7,509 bases of DNA, from NCBI GenBank assembly GCA_034660035.1, contig JAYEIJ010000178.1, positions 1 through 7,509 on the forward strand, given 5' to 3'. The first letter of the stretch is position 1. Every line of letters begins with the position of its first letter. Made by a program: the position numbers and the translations under genes. Below the pieces are notes generated by a model. The model saw only the letters and a program-made list of their open reading frames with translations, had not been told where the DNA came from and ran no database searches. This DNA is from JAHEEL01 sp034660035. GTDB lineage: Bacteria > Actinomycetota > Acidimicrobiia > Spongiisociales > UBA5794. This document shows positions 5,895-7,509 of the stretch, piece after piece.

Positions 5895-7259
5895 ATGAGC
5901 ACACTTCTCGTTCGGCACGCGCAAGTTCTCGCAACCATGGACGACGGTGGTACGGAGATCACCGACGGAGGCCTCTTCGCCGTCGATGGGTTCATCGAAC
6001 AGGTCGGGTCGACGGCCGATCTTCCCGACACGGCCGACGAGGTTGTCGATCTCTCCGGACACGTCGTGCTTCCGGGACTCATCAACACGCACCATCATTT
6101 CTATCAGACGTTGACACGCGCCGTGCCCGGTGCACAGGACGTTGGTCTGTTCGACTGGCTCCGCACGCTCTACCCCATCTGGGCACGGCTCACACCGGAG
6201 GACGTGCAGATCTCGACGCAACTCGCCCTCTCCGAGTTGGCGCTCTCCGGGTGCACCACCTCGTCGGATCACCAGTACCTTTTCCCGAACGGGTCGAGTC
6301 TCGACGATCAGATCGCCGGCGCAGAGGCGGTCGGTCTGCGCTTCCATGCCGCCAGAGGGTCGATGAGCCTCGGTGAGAGCGAGGGGGGATTGCCCCCCGA
6401 TTCGGTCGTCGAGGATGAGGAAACGATCCTTCTCGACACCGAGCGGGTGATCAATGCGTTCCATGACCCGTCACCCGGTGCGATGACCCGCGTGGTGGTC
6501 GCTCCGTGTTCACCGTTCTCGGTCACCGCGGAACTGATGCGCGAGTCCGCCGAACTGGCGCGGCGTTATGGGGTTCATCTCCACACCCACGTCGCCGAGA
6601 CGCACGACGAGGAGCAGTTCTGCATCGAGACGTTCGGACGGCGCCCTGTCGAACTCATGGAGGATCTGGGGTGGGTGGGGGATGACGTTTGGTATGCCCA
6701 CGGCATCTACATCAACGACGCTGAGATCGGGAGACTCTCCGAGTCGGGAACCGGGGTTGCGCATTGTCCGTCGTCGAACATGCGCCTGGCATCCGGTATC
6801 GCTCCGGTCAGGCGCTACCTGGCATCCGACGTTCGGCTTGGTCTCGGTGTCGACGGCTCAGCGAGCAACGACGGCAGTCATCTGATCGGTGAGGCCCGAC
6901 AGGCGATGATGCTTGCCCGACTCGCAGCAGCCCCTTCGATCGAAGGCGGCCGATTGCTGACCGGCCGCGAAGCGCTCCGAATCGCAACCCGCGGGTCGGC
7001 GGCGGTTCTCGGTCGGGACGACGTGGGGTCGCTCGAGCCGGGCAAGGGCGCGGACTTCATCGCCATCTCCCTGGACCGTATCGAGTACGCCGGAGCGCTC
7101 CATGACCCGGTCGCCGCCGTGCTCTTCGTCGCACCGACGGGTGTCGACCACAACTATGTCCATGGAAAGCCGATCGTGAAGGATGGCGAGTTGGTAGGCG
7201 TTGAGTTGCCGACCTTGATCGAGAAGCACAATGCCGCAGCCGCGCGACTGGTGGGATAG
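5895..7259 (+). CDS. 8-oxoguanine deaminase (amidohydrolase superfamily)
   Basis: This 454-residue cytosolic metallo-hydrolase is predicted to deaminate 8-oxoguanine to urate and ammonia (EC 3.5.4.32). It has the full amidohydrolase pattern: HxH at H66/H68 in NTHHHFYQT, HTHVAET (H232 and E235), YAHG (H269) and GLGVDGSASND (D320). Blocks typical of the 8-oxoguanine deaminase/AtzB-like branch are SGCTTSSDHQYLFP (118-131), RGSMSLGESEGGLPPD (154-169), APCSPFSVT (203-211) and CPSSNMRLASGIAPVR (291-306). Length is normal for the family. The start is MSTLLVRHAQ; the frame stays open upstream to 5235, but that part is antisense to the FAD gene. There is no Shine-Dalgarno; TACATT ends 7 bases before ATG, suggesting a leaderless message. 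It diverges from the hydroxylase operon, consistent with shared purine catabolism. Other AtzB-like or guanine-type aminohydrolase substrates cannot be excluded. Confidence 0.9.
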   Translation: MSTLLVRHAQVLATMDDGGTEITDGGLFAVDGFIEQVGSTADLPDTADEVVDLSGHVVLPGLINTHHHFYQTLTRAVPGAQDVGLFDWLRTLYPIWARLTPEDVQISTQLALSELALSGCTTSSDHQYLFPNGSSLDDQIAGAEAVGLRFHAARGSMSLGESEGGLPPDSVVEDEETILLDTERVINAFHDPSPGAMTRVVVAPCSPFSVTAELMRESAELARRYGVHLHTHVAETHDEEQFCIETFGRRPVELMEDLGWVGDDVWYAHGIYINDAEIGRLSESGTGVAHCPSSNMRLASGIAPVRRYLASDVRLGLGVDGSASNDGSHLIGEARQAMMLARLAAAPSIEGGRLLTGREALRIATRGSAAVLGRDDVGSLEPGKGADFIAISLDRIEYAGALHDPVAAVLFVAPTGVDHNYVHGKPIVKDGELVGVELPTLIEKHNAAAARLVG

Positions 7260-7275
7260 AGAGCTTCCAGCCGCC

Positions 7276-7321
7276 AGCTACCAGCTGCCAGCAAGAGGTC
7301 CGAAGCTGGCAGCTGGTAGCT
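7276..7321. repeat. Perfect 17-bp inverted repeat made of heptanucleotide units
   Basis: The left arm AGCTACCAGCTGCCAGC (7276-7292) and right arm GCTGGCAGCTGGTAGCT (7305-7321) are exact reverse complements separated by 12 bases (AAGAGGTCCGAA). Each arm is part of a degenerate 7-bp tandem array: AGCTTCC, AGCCGCC, AGCTACC, AGCTGCC on the left (7262-7289) and GCTGGCA, GCTGGTA, GCTCGTA on the right (7305-7325). It starts 17 bases after the deaminase stop and could form a strong RNA hairpin that ends or protects that transcript. No U-tract follows, so it is not a standard intrinsic terminator. The design looks like a dispersed intergenic repeat. Confidence 0.85.
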
Positions 7322-7384
7322 CGTAGCTCAGCCGTTACGAACGGGGTCATCGGCCTCAGCGCCGACCGCTGGTGCTCGATGTAC

Positions 7385-7390
7385 TAAGTT
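7385..7390 (+). promoter_or_regulatory. -10-like box before the second FAD-subunit gene
   Basis: TAAGTT fits TAnnnT and ends 6 bases before ATG 7397. A weak -35-like CCGACC occurs at 7362-7367 with a 17-base spacer. As with the deaminase, the spacing suggests a leaderless message and shows that this gene need not depend on read-through past the hairpin. Prediction only. Confidence 0.4.
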
Positions 7391-7396
7391 AGGCAA

Positions 7397-7509
7397 ATGG
7401 ACTTCATTGCTGCTCACGACCTCGACGAAGCGCTCGCAGCGAAGGCTCATCAGCCGGATGCGCAGCTCCTCGCCGGAGGAACCGACCTCATGGTTGAGGT
7501 CAACCTTGC
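7397..7509 (+). CDS. N-terminus of a second FAD-binding molybdenum hydroxylase subunit (incomplete)
   Basis: An ATG at 7397 opens a frame of 37 codons that runs off the right edge. The peptide begins MDFIAAHDLDEALAAK and contains LLAGGTDLMVEV, with the canonical FAD-binding loop AGGTDLM at residues 26-32 followed by a hydrophobic strand. This is the expected N-terminus of the CoxM/XdhB/PucC flavin subunit (first about 35 of about 280 residues). It differs from the AGGTSVNSDP loop of the minus-strand FAD gene, so it is a separate paralogue rather than a duplicated fragment. No strong ribosome-binding site is seen (AGG only 3 bases away). TAAGTT ends 6 bases before ATG, so the message may be leaderless. 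It probably starts a second hydroxylase operon, with [2Fe-2S] and molybdenum subunits further right; that part is inference. Confidence 0.8.
   Translation, partial: MDFIAAHDLDEALAAKAHQPDAQLLAGGTDLMVEVNL

Noticed and set aside
7276..7321. Intrinsic terminator
   Set aside because: The stem is strong, but no run of T follows it on either strand. I report it as a repeat with possible termination or stability effects only.
1..7509. tRNA, rRNA, CRISPR array, insertion sequence or phage genes
   Set aside because: Nothing in the sequence supports any of these: no spaced direct repeats, no transposase-like frame, and almost no uncharacterised coding space.

Overview
This is a high-GC bacterial segment (about 62% G+C in the line I counted; most codons end in G or C). 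Almost all of it encodes a molybdenum-hydroxylase and purine-catabolism locus. Two start codons sit 6-7 bases after a TAnnnT box without a convincing Shine-Dalgarno, as expected for leaderless transcripts. Together with the codon usage this suggests an actinobacterial or similar high-GC lineage, but no marker gene in the window settles the taxonomy.

Minus strand, 5792 down to 1: a tightly packed five-gene operon. In transcription order it holds a short FAD-binding subunit (5792-5052), a 964-residue molybdopterin-binding hydroxylase subunit with a ferredoxin-like N-terminal domain (5055-2161), the maturation factor XdhC (2164-1373), a YqeB/EF2563-family protein (1376-573) and a YqeC-family P-loop protein (567 to the left edge, incomplete). 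Three of the four junctions are 4-base stop/start overlaps (ATGA, GTGA, GTGA); the last is a 5-base gap. YqeB and YqeC are the known companions of selenium-dependent molybdenum hydroxylases (SDMH), so the operon looks like an SDMH enzyme with its cofactor-maturation set. It resembles the E. coli xdhD/ygfM and yqeB/yqeC genes.

Plus strand, 5895-7259: a complete, divergently transcribed amidohydrolase that reads as 8-oxoguanine deaminase, which makes urate. The 102-bp divergent spacer (5793-5894) carries a -10-like box for each direction and a cluster of small palindromes that could be a shared operator.

Right end: 7260-7396 holds a perfect 17-bp inverted repeat built of 7-bp units (about AGCTNCC), followed by a promoter-like box and the start of another gene (7397 to the edge). 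That gene is a second FAD-binding molybdenum-hydroxylase subunit with the canonical AGGTDLM loop, so a second hydroxylase operon probably begins there.

The most notable point is the large subunit. Its N-terminal domain keeps the fold-defining sequence of a two-cluster [2Fe-2S] subunit, yet all eight cluster cysteines are replaced. Its molybdenum domain keeps the active-site glutamate and the two residues that orient purines in xanthine dehydrogenase. The enzyme is therefore probably an active purine hydroxylase with an unusual electron path. From memory the same loss occurs in E. coli XdhD, so this is an under-explored family rather than a wholly new one.
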